Positions 23,035-30,844 of a stretch of 32,805 nucleotides of DNA are shown here, piece by piece. The stretch's first letter is position 1. Every line of letters starts with the position of its first letter. The position numbers were made by a program, and so were the translations under genes. The DNA comes from Planctomycetota bacterium (GTDB taxonomy: Bacteria > Planctomycetota > SZUA-567 > H5-PLA8), in NCBI GenBank assembly GCA_016200135.1, contig JACQFI010000009.1, forward strand, positions 1 to 32,805. Direction: 5' to 3'. The notes under the pieces were generated by a model. The model was not told the DNA's origin, did not search any database, and was given only the letters and a program-made list of their open reading frames with translations.

Positions 23035-24741
23035 CTACTCGGCCTCCACGCGCTGGTAGATCAGGTAATCCGGGGCCGGAGGGTACTGATCGCCATCCAC
23101 GAGCCTCCAGCCGGGCAGAGCGAAGAACGTCCGTCCTGCGGCGTCGGTGCGTAGGAACGGGGCCAGCAGGGCCTCGCGTTTGCGCCACGTGTTCAGTTCG
23201 ATCACGAGGTACTTCGCGGCGCGGCCCTGGTCCGAATCCATAAAGGAGGCGTAATCCGCGTAGGGCCGGATCAGCACGACGCTGCGCGGCGGCTGCGGGA
23301 GCAGCCAGAAGAGATCGTAGCGCGGCCGGAAGTAGTCCGTCACGAGCGTCGGCTCGCCCTTGGCGATCGGATGAGCCTCGAACCAGCGCAACAGATGTGC
23401 GTATTTCTCCGTGGGCTTGAGCGGCGCCGACGGCGAGGCCAATCCATCGGGCTGCGTGCCCCACGTCAAGCCGCCGCAGGCGCCAGCAAAGAAAAGCGTC
23501 GGCAGCGCGAAGACCAGCACGGGCCGCGAGCGCTTCAGCACCGGCAGCTTTCGCGCCAAACGCGCTGCCCCCAGCGCGGCGAAGACGGCGAGCATCGGGC
23601 CGACGGTGGCGGTAAAACGCCCGACGTTCCCGAAGCGCGCCCACCACGCGAAGAGCAGGATGACGAGTATCGTGAGCGCAAGCGTCACGTTCCGCCGCCA
23701 GCGGCCGGGGTCGCTCCAGAGGCCGTAGGCCGCCAGTCCGAGCAACAAGGGCGCGGCCAACGACCATGGGGAGAACGGCCCGCCGAAGAGCGCACACAGG
23801 TTGTTCCATTGCTGGCCCATCCCGTCGTAAAGGCGCTGCGCGCAATCGGCGAGGCTGTGCGCGCGCAGATAACCCAGGGGCGAGAAGTCCCCCTCCGCCA
23901 GGCGCTGGTCGTAGACGTCCATCCACATCACGCTTGCGTTCTTGTTGTGGAAGGGATTCCCGAAACGCAGCGCATGGTTGATGAACACCGGCCAAGCGCC
24001 AAGAAATCCGCCGAACGCAAATACGCCGCAGGCGCGGAGCCCGCGCTGCCACCACGCGCGCCAGGGCTCCGCGAGCCCCGGCGCGCCCGGCCGCTGGCGC
24101 AGCCGCCAGAGGAACTCCCAGCAGATCGCCAGGGCCATGGTCATCACGAGCAGGTTCGCGGTGCCTTTAAAGAAGTAGGCCACGCCCGCCGCGAGACCCG
24201 CCCAGAACCAGCGGCGCTTAGCCTGGCTGAAGCCGGCCAGGAAAAACCAAGCGGCGAAGAATGGTAGATATACGAAAGGCTCGACGCCCAGGATCGCCGA
24301 GGCGTCGGTCCATAGGCCGGACGCGGCGAGCACCGCCACCACGAAGAGCCCCGTGCGCGCATTTACGCAGCGCGCCGCCAGAACGTAGATCCCCATCAGC
24401 GCCGCGAAACAGAGCACGGCGTTCAGCGCCCGAAAGGGCCGCACGCCGGCCAGCGAACGATCCGTGACGTACGAACCCAGCAAAGGCAGGCCCGGATTGC
24501 GGCTGTCGTACGGATAGCCGCCGTGAAGGGTCTCGCCGAGAAAACCCGCGGCCCCGCCGTGTTCGGCGATCCAGTTGGCCTCGTTCAAGTAGTTGCACTC
24601 GTCGAGCCAGGGCAGCGTAGCGTAGGAGCGCGAGTACCCGTTGAGGGCCGCAAGAACCGCCACGACCGCCGCCAGCAGCGGCGCGGCGATGCGCAGGCGC
24701 CGCAGGCGCACACGCAGTTTCGCGGAGTGGGTTCCAGGCAT
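23035..24741 (-). CDS. GT-C fold membrane glycosyltransferase (ArnT/PMT/GT39-like)
   Basis: This 568-residue protein has a hydrophobic first helix (about 17-35) followed by LPWLDECNYLNEANWIAEHGG, the Asp-Glu first-loop motif typical of GT-C enzymes that use lipid-linked sugars. About ten further helices follow, then a mixed C-terminal domain from about 415. The start at 24741 (MPGTHSAKLRVRLRRLR) places a positive segment just before the first helix; the longer start upstream is less plausible. It lies upstream of the ABC ATPase on the same strand with 74 bp between, so a shared transcript is possible. It probably transfers a sugar from a polyprenyl carrier to an envelope glycan, lipid or protein; the acceptor is unknown. 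Confidence 0.85.
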   Translation of the reverse strand: MPGTHSAKLRVRLRRLRIAAPLLAAVVAVLAALNGYSRSYATLPWLDECNYLNEANWIAEHGGAAGFLGETLHGGYPYDSRNPGLPLLGSYVTDRSLAGVRPFRALNAVLCFAALMGIYVLAARCVNARTGLFVVAVLAASGLWTDASAILGVEPFVYLPFFAAWFFLAGFSQAKRRWFWAGLAAGVAYFFKGTANLLVMTMALAICWEFLWRLRQRPGAPGLAEPWRAWWQRGLRACGVFAFGGFLGAWPVFINHALRFGNPFHNKNASVMWMDVYDQRLAEGDFSPLGYLRAHSLADCAQRLYDGMGQQWNNLCALFGGPFSPWSLAAPLLLGLAAYGLWSDPGRWRRNVTLALTILVILLFAWWARFGNVGRFTATVGPMLAVFAALGAARLARKLPVLKRSRPVLVFALPTLFFAGACGGLTWGTQPDGLASPSAPLKPTEKYAHLLRWFEAHPIAKGEPTLVTDYFRPRYDLFWLLPQPPRSVVLIRPYADYASFMDSDQGRAAKYLVIELNTWRKREALLAPFLRTDAAGRTFFALPGWRLVDGDQYPPAPDYLIYQRVEAE

Positions 24742-24924
24742 AGGACAAGCAGGATAGGCAAATCCGCGCGCGCGACCAAGTACACTTCCCGTAAACCCCG
24801 TAGCAGAACCGCTTGCAATCCACCGCCCCACATCGAAAACTTGCCTCAAAGAAGCACTAGGCTTGAATAGCCGAACCCACTAGACTGTCCCCATTCATGC
24901 AGGGAAACCCAACGGAGGCCCACC

Positions 24925-26172
24925 ATGACCCTTGCTCGCACATCCATTCTGGCCCTCTTCCTCACGGCTTGCGCCTGGCCTGCCCGCGGCTTTACCGCGG
25001 ACGCGCCCGCTCCGGCGCCTGCGCCGGCGGTCTCCGAATGGCGTGGCGACGGTTCAGGCGTCAAGTTGGATGCCGAACCGCCCCTTGAATGGAGCGACAA
25101 AACGAGCATCCTCTGGAAAGCCAAGGTCGGCTCGGGGTACTCCTGCCCGATCGTGGCCGGCGACAAGGTCCTGGTCCTCTCCGAACCCGATCTCCTTACT
25201 TGCGTGAACGCGGCCGACGGCAAAGTCGATTGGAGCAAGTCCACGGCGGTCAAGGATCTCCCTGAAGCCGACCAGAAGAAGGTCATCGAAGGCACGTTCC
25301 AGAGCGGTTTCGCGGCGGCAACGCCGGTGAGCGACAGAACGAACGTGTACATCGTGCTCGCGAACGGCATCGTCGCGGCCTACGAGATCAAGACCGGCAA
25401 CAAGGTCTGGGTGCGGGTGATCGACACGGTCCCGGTATCGATGGAGGGCCGGAGCGCTTCGCCAATCATGGTGGACGGCAAGCTGATCGTGCACCTGACC
25501 GATCTGTTCGCCCTCGATCCGAAGACCGGCAAAGACATCTGGCGCCAGCCCGACGCGATCTCAAACTACGCGACGCCCTGCGCAGGCAAGATCGGGGACG
25601 TGAGCGTGATTGCCACGCCCAACGGGTATCTGGTGCGCGCATCCGACGGCAAAGTCCTGGCCACGGACATCGCCTCGTCGGGCTATACGTCGCCCGTCAT
25701 CAAGGACGGTCTTATCTACTTCATCGGAACGAACTTCACGATCTCGAAGCTGCCGGAGAAGATCGCCGGCGATAAAGCGGATGTGAAGGAAGTCTGGTCG
25801 GACGCGCTGGAAGGCGAAGTGTACACCTCGCCCGTGATCCACGACGGCCTCGTTTACACCTGCACGTCCGCCGGGAAATACTTCGTGCTCGACACCAAGG
25901 CGAAGGCCAAAGCCGACAAGCAGCTCGAGATCGCCGCGGGCGAAGGCGGCGGCATGGGCGGCGGCACAATGGTCTATTGCAGCATGAACCTCGCGGGCAA
26001 GAACCTCTTCGTGAGCAACACCGAAGGCAAGACCGCGGTGCTCGAACTGGGCATGAAGATCGCCGATCCGAAATACAACACCCTCTCCGACGGCTCGGGT
26101 TCGACGCCGGCTTTCGTTGGCAAGAAGATCTATATGCGCGGCGGCGAACTGCTCTATTGCCTGGGCAAGTAA
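24925..26172 (+). CDS. exported PQQ-type beta-propeller protein
   Basis: This 415-residue protein has a signal peptide (about 1-23, MTLARTSILALFLTACAWPARG), a Pro/Ala-rich linker, and repeated blade-like units of the PQQ/BamB kind: ILWKAKVGSGYSCPIVAGDKVLVLSEPDLLTCVNAADGKVDW, VYIVLANGIVAAYEIKTGNKVW, IVHLTDLFALDPKTGKDIW, and GYTSPVIKDGLIYF / VYTSPVIHDGLVYTC. The blades suggest a propeller of six to eight units. The GGAGG just before the ATG supports the start. No quinone ligand or catalytic residue can be identified, so it is probably a periplasmic binding or scaffold protein. It ends 18 bp from the converging AraC gene. Confidence 0.88.
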   Translation: MTLARTSILALFLTACAWPARGFTADAPAPAPAPAVSEWRGDGSGVKLDAEPPLEWSDKTSILWKAKVGSGYSCPIVAGDKVLVLSEPDLLTCVNAADGKVDWSKSTAVKDLPEADQKKVIEGTFQSGFAAATPVSDRTNVYIVLANGIVAAYEIKTGNKVWVRVIDTVPVSMEGRSASPIMVDGKLIVHLTDLFALDPKTGKDIWRQPDAISNYATPCAGKIGDVSVIATPNGYLVRASDGKVLATDIASSGYTSPVIKDGLIYFIGTNFTISKLPEKIAGDKADVKEVWSDALEGEVYTSPVIHDGLVYTCTSAGKYFVLDTKAKAKADKQLEIAAGEGGGMGGGTMVYCSMNLAGKNLFVSNTEGKTAVLELGMKIADPKYNTLSDGSGSTPAFVGKKIYMRGGELLYCLGK

Positions 26173-26190
26173 CGGCCCCGGTGGCCACCT

Positions 26191-27060
26191 TCAACCCAGC
26201 ATCCACGGCCGCGCTCGAGCGGGCGTGACGCCGTACCGGCTGCGGAAGACGCGGCAGAGATAATTCGCGCCCGAGAAGCCGCAGCGTTCGGCCACGCGGC
26301 CGAGTTTCTCGCGGCCCGCGCGCAGCTCCCGGACCACCAAGCGCAAACGGTGCTGCGTCAGGTACTCCAGCGGCGTCACGCGCATGCCCGCCTGGAACGA
26401 GCGCGCCAGATGCTCGCGGGAACAGTTCAGTTCCCGCGCCAGTTCCGCGACGTTGAACCCCGGGTCACAGGCGCGCGCCTCGATGCGCTCCAGCGCCGCA
26501 CTTACCAGGGGAACCGTCGCCACGCGCGAGGCGTTCAAGGCGCTGAAGAGCGCCATGAACAACTGGTACAGCCGCGCGCTCACGAGGTAGCGGTCGCCGA
26601 GCCGGCCCTGCGCGTGCAAACGCACGAGCGCCAGCATCTGCTCGGCGGCCTCGTGCTCCGGCCCCAGCGTGAGCACGTGGCCGAAGTGCGCCAGCAGGCG
26701 CTTGTGCCAGCGCCAGCTCGCGCGCCCGCGCATGGAGACATACACGAGTTCGTAAGGCTCGCGCGCGCCGGGCGGATAGCCGTAGCGGAAGTTGCCGGGG
26801 ATGGCATCGAGAAACGCCATGCCGCGCGTGAGGAGGGTCTCGCGCCCGCCGCGCTCGTACCAACCCGCACCCGCGAGCGTCCACTGCAAGACCACGTGGG
26901 GTTCGTCGCCGCGCGTGCGGCTGTCGAAGAAGTACTCGCGCCGGCTCCGCCGGACCTCGTGCCCGCAGCCGCTCAGCCAGAGCAGCGGCTCGTTGGTGCG
27001 GACGCCCGTCCCCAGCAGAAGCGCCGGAGCCGCCGCGTTCGGTTTCCTTCTCTTGGGCAT
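26191..27060 (-). CDS. AraC family transcriptional regulator
   Basis: The N-terminal part (about 1-170) of this 289-residue protein is a cupin-like sensing domain (HVVLQWTLAGAGWYERGGRETLLTRGMAFLDAIPGNF). The C-terminal 100 residues form the double helix-turn-helix of AraC: FNVAELARELNCSREHLARSFQAGMRVTPLEYLTQHRLRLVVREL and LGRVAERCGFSGANYLCRVFRSRYGVTPARA. GAGGT lies 6 bases before the ATG. It is divergent from the GH4 gene with a 163-bp shared control region, so it probably regulates that enzyme in response to a sugar. It may also influence the secreted glycosidase. Confidence 0.93.
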   Translation of the reverse strand: MPKRRKPNAAAPALLLGTGVRTNEPLLWLSGCGHEVRRSRREYFFDSRTRGDEPHVVLQWTLAGAGWYERGGRETLLTRGMAFLDAIPGNFRYGYPPGAREPYELVYVSMRGRASWRWHKRLLAHFGHVLTLGPEHEAAEQMLALVRLHAQGRLGDRYLVSARLYQLFMALFSALNASRVATVPLVSAALERIEARACDPGFNVAELARELNCSREHLARSFQAGMRVTPLEYLTQHRLRLVVRELRAGREKLGRVAERCGFSGANYLCRVFRSRYGVTPARARPWMLG

Positions 27061-27223
27061 GCGCGCACCTCGTGAGAGAGATCATGTTTATACTATTTTT
27101 GTCAACAGAATGCTATTGGAGCTATCAAATGAATCCCTATCCTGAATCACGCTTGTGTTATCCGTGCTTCGGCTTGCCGGTGGCGCGGATTGTGAAACGG
27201 TGGCCCATCCAGGAGATGCGAAC
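27061..27223. promoter_or_regulatory. divergent araC-like/GH4 control region
   Basis: The 163-bp intergenic region contains a strikingly AT-rich stretch (about 27080-27140) in a GC-rich window. A TATACT box lies at 27089-27094 (plus strand), and a TTGACA reads on the minus strand at 27105-27100. Neither has a well-spaced partner box that I can defend. AGGAG at 27211-27215 is the ribosome-binding site of the GH4 gene. Likely AraC half-sites cannot be picked by eye. Confidence 0.45.
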
Positions 27224-29098
27224 GTGATTAAGGTCGCGATGATCGGCGCGGGCAGCGTGGTCTTTTCCAAGAACCTGACGGGCGACATCCTCGGCTACCC
27301 CGAGTTCAAGAACGCCACGTTCGCATACATGGACGTCGATAAGGAGCGCCTCGAGGTTGGTGCGAACCTCTGCCGTAAAGTCGCGAAGGCCGTCGGCGCG
27401 AACCCGAAAATCGAGGCGACCACCGACCGTGCCGAGGCCGTCAAAGGCGCGGACTTCGTGATCAACATGGTCCAGATCGGCGGCTTCGACAGCACGCTGG
27501 TGGACTTCGAGATTCCGCGCAAGTATGGCCTGAACTTCACCATCGCCGACACCACTGGGCCGGGCGGGCTCTTCCGCGCCTTGCGCACGTACCCGATGCT
27601 CGCGGGCCTCTGCCGCGACATGGAGAAGCACTGCCCGCGCGCGGTGCTGCTCAATTACTCAAATCCGATGTCGATGAACATGCAGACGATCTCGCGCACG
27701 AGCGGCATCCAGGCCGTCGGCCTCTGCCACAGCGTCCAGGGCACGCTCAACCAGATCATGGGTTACATCAAGGTGAAGCCCGAGGACGTCGCGTTCGTCT
27801 GCGCCGGCATCAACCACATGGCCTTCTACCTCAAGCTTGAGAAAGACGGGAAGGACCTCTACCCGCAGCTCTTCGAAGCACTGCGCAACCCCGAGATTTA
27901 CCGCACGAACAAGGTCCGCTTCGAGTTGATGAAGCGGCTCGGATACTTCGTCACGGAGTCCAGCGAGCACAACGCCGAGTACAACCCATACTTCATCCCG
28001 CACGGCCGCAACCAGGTGGACCTCTACGACGTGCCCATCGACGAGTACCTGCGCCGCTGCGACGGCATCGTGGACGAGTTCGAGCGCATGAAGGTGTTCA
28101 GCAAGAGCGCCGAACCCATGACGGTGCACCGCAGCCATGAGTACGGCAGCACGATCATTCACTCGATCGCGACCGGAGCGCCGAGCGTCGTCTATGGCAA
28201 CATGCCGAATAGAGGCGCGATCGCGAACCTGCCCGCCGACGCCATCGCCGAGGTCCCGACGCTTGTGGACCGTGCGGGCCTGCAGTTCACCACCGTCGGC
28301 AATCTGCCGCCGCAGCTCGTCGGCTACATCCAGCCGCATGTGACGCAGCACGAGCTCTTCATCCGCGCCGCGATGGAAGGCCGCCGCGACCACGTCTACC
28401 AGGCCGCGATGTTCGACCCGCTCACTGCCGCGACGCTCACGCTCGACCAGACTGTCGAGATGTGCGACGAGCTGATCGCCGCGCACGGCGGCTTGCTTCC
28501 CAAACTCGAAGCGAAGACGCTGGTACCCACCAGCGGCAAGACCTACGGCGAGGTGAACCCGAAGGATCTGCGCGCGAGTTGGGACGCGGCGGCCAAGAAG
28601 GCCAACGAAGACGCCATCGCGCAGTGGCACGTCGTCGGACCCTTCAAGAGCCCCAAGCCCGGCGCGATCTCACTCGACTTCAAGACGCCGTTAGACGAAG
28701 AGCTTGCGAAGAGTTCGACGGGCGCGCTAGATCTTAAGAATAGCTACAAGGACGGCGCGGCGCAGCTTAAATGGAAGGAAGTACACGGCGACAAGAAAGG
28801 CCGCGTGAACCTGGAGGCCGAGTTGGGCGCGTGCGAATGGTGCGTCGCGTTCGCCTACGCGGAGATCGAGTCCGTCCATCCGCGCGAGACGGTGCTCACC
28901 TGCGGCAGCGACGACGGCATCGCGATCTGGCTCAACGGCAAGCTCGTGCACTCGAACGAAGTCCAGCGCGGCTACTCGGCCAAGTCCGACGCCGTGGCCG
29001 TGCGCCTCAACGCGGGCATCAACCGCATCGTGGTGAAGGTGGACAACTACACCGCGGGCTGGGCCTTCGGCGTCTCGGTCCCCAAGGCGAATTTCTAA
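27224..29098 (+). CDS. glycoside hydrolase family 4 enzyme with extra C-terminal binding-type domain
   Basis: GH4 enzymes use NAD and a divalent metal in an oxidation-elimination mechanism. This 624-residue protein starts at GTG, with AGGAG 8 bases upstream, and gives MIKVAMIGAGSVVF with the NAD motif GAGS (8-11). Other marks: NYSNPMSMNM (144-153), VGLCHSVQG with metal-ligand Cys168, and CAGINHMAF with metal-ligand His198, closest by eye to alpha-galactosidase (MelA-like) members. The domain ends near 450. From about 464, WHVVGPF...GSDDGIAIWLNGKLVH...GINRIVVKVDN is a beta-sandwich/PA14-like module of the type seen on secreted glycosidases. No signal peptide is seen, so this module would be cytosolic. 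The divergent AraC gene probably controls it. Confidence 0.9.
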   Translation: MIKVAMIGAGSVVFSKNLTGDILGYPEFKNATFAYMDVDKERLEVGANLCRKVAKAVGANPKIEATTDRAEAVKGADFVINMVQIGGFDSTLVDFEIPRKYGLNFTIADTTGPGGLFRALRTYPMLAGLCRDMEKHCPRAVLLNYSNPMSMNMQTISRTSGIQAVGLCHSVQGTLNQIMGYIKVKPEDVAFVCAGINHMAFYLKLEKDGKDLYPQLFEALRNPEIYRTNKVRFELMKRLGYFVTESSEHNAEYNPYFIPHGRNQVDLYDVPIDEYLRRCDGIVDEFERMKVFSKSAEPMTVHRSHEYGSTIIHSIATGAPSVVYGNMPNRGAIANLPADAIAEVPTLVDRAGLQFTTVGNLPPQLVGYIQPHVTQHELFIRAAMEGRRDHVYQAAMFDPLTAATLTLDQTVEMCDELIAAHGGLLPKLEAKTLVPTSGKTYGEVNPKDLRASWDAAAKKANEDAIAQWHVVGPFKSPKPGAISLDFKTPLDEELAKSSTGALDLKNSYKDGAAQLKWKEVHGDKKGRVNLEAELGACEWCVAFAYAEIESVHPRETVLTCGSDDGIAIWLNGKLVHSNEVQRGYSAKSDAVAVRLNAGINRIVVKVDNYTAGWAFGVSVPKANF

Positions 29099-29102
29099 GG
29101 CG

Positions 29103-30575
29103 TCACGGCGCGAAGTTCAGGACGACGAGTTCGTACGGCGCCAGTTCCTGCGTGAACGTAGCGCCGGCTTTCGCGCTCTTGGGCTTCGGGAGATCGGCCT
29201 CGGCGGGCTTCGGGGCCTCCTGGCCGTTGTAGATCGCGGCGCGGTCCGTCACCTTGCCCGTCGCGGGCTTCAGCGAGTAGATTTCCACATCCTTGCCGCT
29301 CGGTTTGTACCCAGAGAACGCGATCTCGGCGCTCTGCGTCTCGCCCGTCTTGTTGATCAGCAGCACCTGCATCCCGCCCTTGGCGTCCTTGGTCGCGTAC
29401 GCGGAGAGCACGTTCTTCTCGTCACTGGGATTCTTCAGTTCGAGGACTTCCGTGCCGAGATGCGCGCACATCGCGAGCGCAAAGTACGCGGGCGCGGGCT
29501 CGTTCTCAGGCTTGAGGTCCTGCTTCATGGCCAGCACGCCCCAGTTGCGGCCCAGCTTTTGCAAGCAGAAGTGCGTGTGCCCAGCCACGCCGGTGCGCAG
29601 GAACATGCCGACGATATCCGCGGTGCCGAGCGCGTTGCCGAATTCGGCGTTGCGCTCGTTCTTGTCGCCGCCGCTGAAGCTCCACTCGGTAATGTAAAGC
29701 GGCAGCGTGCGCGAATCGTATTTCGCGATCGTGTCCTTGATGTATTTCATGCACTCCGTCCAGCCTTGTGCGATGCCGCGCTTCTTTTCCCAGACGTCGC
29801 CGCCGCCTTCGGGGTACCAGTGGATCGAGAGCGCGTCGGCCAGGCCCGAGCCTTCCTTGTTGCCATGCGCCTTCAGGAATTTGTCCAGGTTGTGCTGCGC
29901 CCACCAGAAGTAGGTGTTCGTCGAAGCCGGGCCCATAACCTGCGCCTTCGGATCCGCTTTTTTGATCGCCTCGGCTTGTTCCTTAAACATCTTGTTGTAC
30001 CAGGCCATCACGGCGCCTTGGTCGCCTTTGTTCTTCACTTCTTTGCCGGGCGCGTCGCATTCGGGCTCGTTGCCGACTTCCCAAAACGCGACCTTGATGC
30101 TCTTTTCCGCGCAAAACTTGACCCACTCCGCGGCGTGCTCGCCCGAGCAGTCGAAATTGCCGCTCGTGCCCGCCTTTTTGTTGTCCCAATGATTGCCGCA
30201 GATGTTCGTCTGAAAGACCATCTCCGCCCCACCGGCCTTCGCCAAGCCCCACGCGCGCTCGGGCGTCAGCACGGTCCAACCCGTATTGAGCGAGTCCTTC
30301 CAGTCCCACCACTCGCATGGCACGCCGCCGGGGAAGCGCACCAGATTCAGCCCCATCTGTGAGAAGGCCTTGATCGTCCCGGGCGAATCCTGCGTATTGT
30401 TCCATAGCGCACAGAAGTTCGTGCCGCTGAAATGTTCTCCGACTTTCTGAATCACCTTCCCGTCGTCCACCTCGATCTTTACCGCGTCGGCTGCCCCGAG
30501 CGTTCTCGCCAAGAGGCCCAGCGCAAGCCACGCGCAAGAAAGAAGCGTAGCGGCAAAGCGGTGCTGAAGTTTCAC
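29103..30575 (-). CDS. secreted clan-A-like glycoside hydrolase
   Basis: This 490-residue protein starts at GTG with GGAGG 8 bases upstream. It has a signal peptide (about 1-29: KLQHRFAATLLSCAWLALGLLARTLGAADA). A TIM-barrel glycosidase follows with WEVGNEPEC (166-173; acid/base Glu170) and YITEWSF (294-300; nucleophile Glu297), the two Glu expected in clan A. A C-terminal beta-sandwich follows (about 390-490). The family could be GH39-, GH51- or GH79-like; I cannot decide. It acts on glycans outside the cytoplasm. Its end lies 4 bp from the end of the converging GH4 gene, so the two are transcribed towards each other and cannot share a terminator-length spacer. Confidence 0.85.
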   Translation of the reverse strand: MKLQHRFAATLLSCAWLALGLLARTLGAADAVKIEVDDGKVIQKVGEHFSGTNFCALWNNTQDSPGTIKAFSQMGLNLVRFPGGVPCEWWDWKDSLNTGWTVLTPERAWGLAKAGGAEMVFQTNICGNHWDNKKAGTSGNFDCSGEHAAEWVKFCAEKSIKVAFWEVGNEPECDAPGKEVKNKGDQGAVMAWYNKMFKEQAEAIKKADPKAQVMGPASTNTYFWWAQHNLDKFLKAHGNKEGSGLADALSIHWYPEGGGDVWEKKRGIAQGWTECMKYIKDTIAKYDSRTLPLYITEWSFSGGDKNERNAEFGNALGTADIVGMFLRTGVAGHTHFCLQKLGRNWGVLAMKQDLKPENEPAPAYFALAMCAHLGTEVLELKNPSDEKNVLSAYATKDAKGGMQVLLINKTGETQSAEIAFSGYKPSGKDVEIYSLKPATGKVTDRAAIYNGQEAPKPAEADLPKPKSAKAGATFTQELAPYELVVLNFAP

Positions 30576-30844
30576 GGTGCTTTCCTCCGGATTATCGGCG
30601 AAACCAGCGCAGCCATTTTGCATACACCAATCGTCCATGCTTCCATCAGAACTAAACCTAGTAAAGCAAGGGCCTCTTTCTGCGCGGCTGAAAACATTCG
30701 GTGGCGCAGGATATTCCCATCCTTAAGTAAGAGGGGATTTCGACATAGCACCGATTGCCGAAAAATCCGAAATGGGGTTGGGCTTGCCAATTCTTCCATG
30801 TTCCCTAGAGTCGAATCTAACTCCTGTTGCGGCTGCCTCCTTAT
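30576..30844. repeat. divergent intergenic region with a decayed hairpin repeat
   Basis: No gene is seen. At 30716-30755 the series CCCATCCTTA, TAAG, AGGGGATTTCGACATAGCACC aligns by eye with the 16548-16583 repeat read on the minus strand (hairpin then GGGGATTTCGACAGAGCA). The stem has lost pairing. The rest of the region holds the promoter areas of the two divergent genes; no clear boxes are recognised. Confidence 0.6.
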
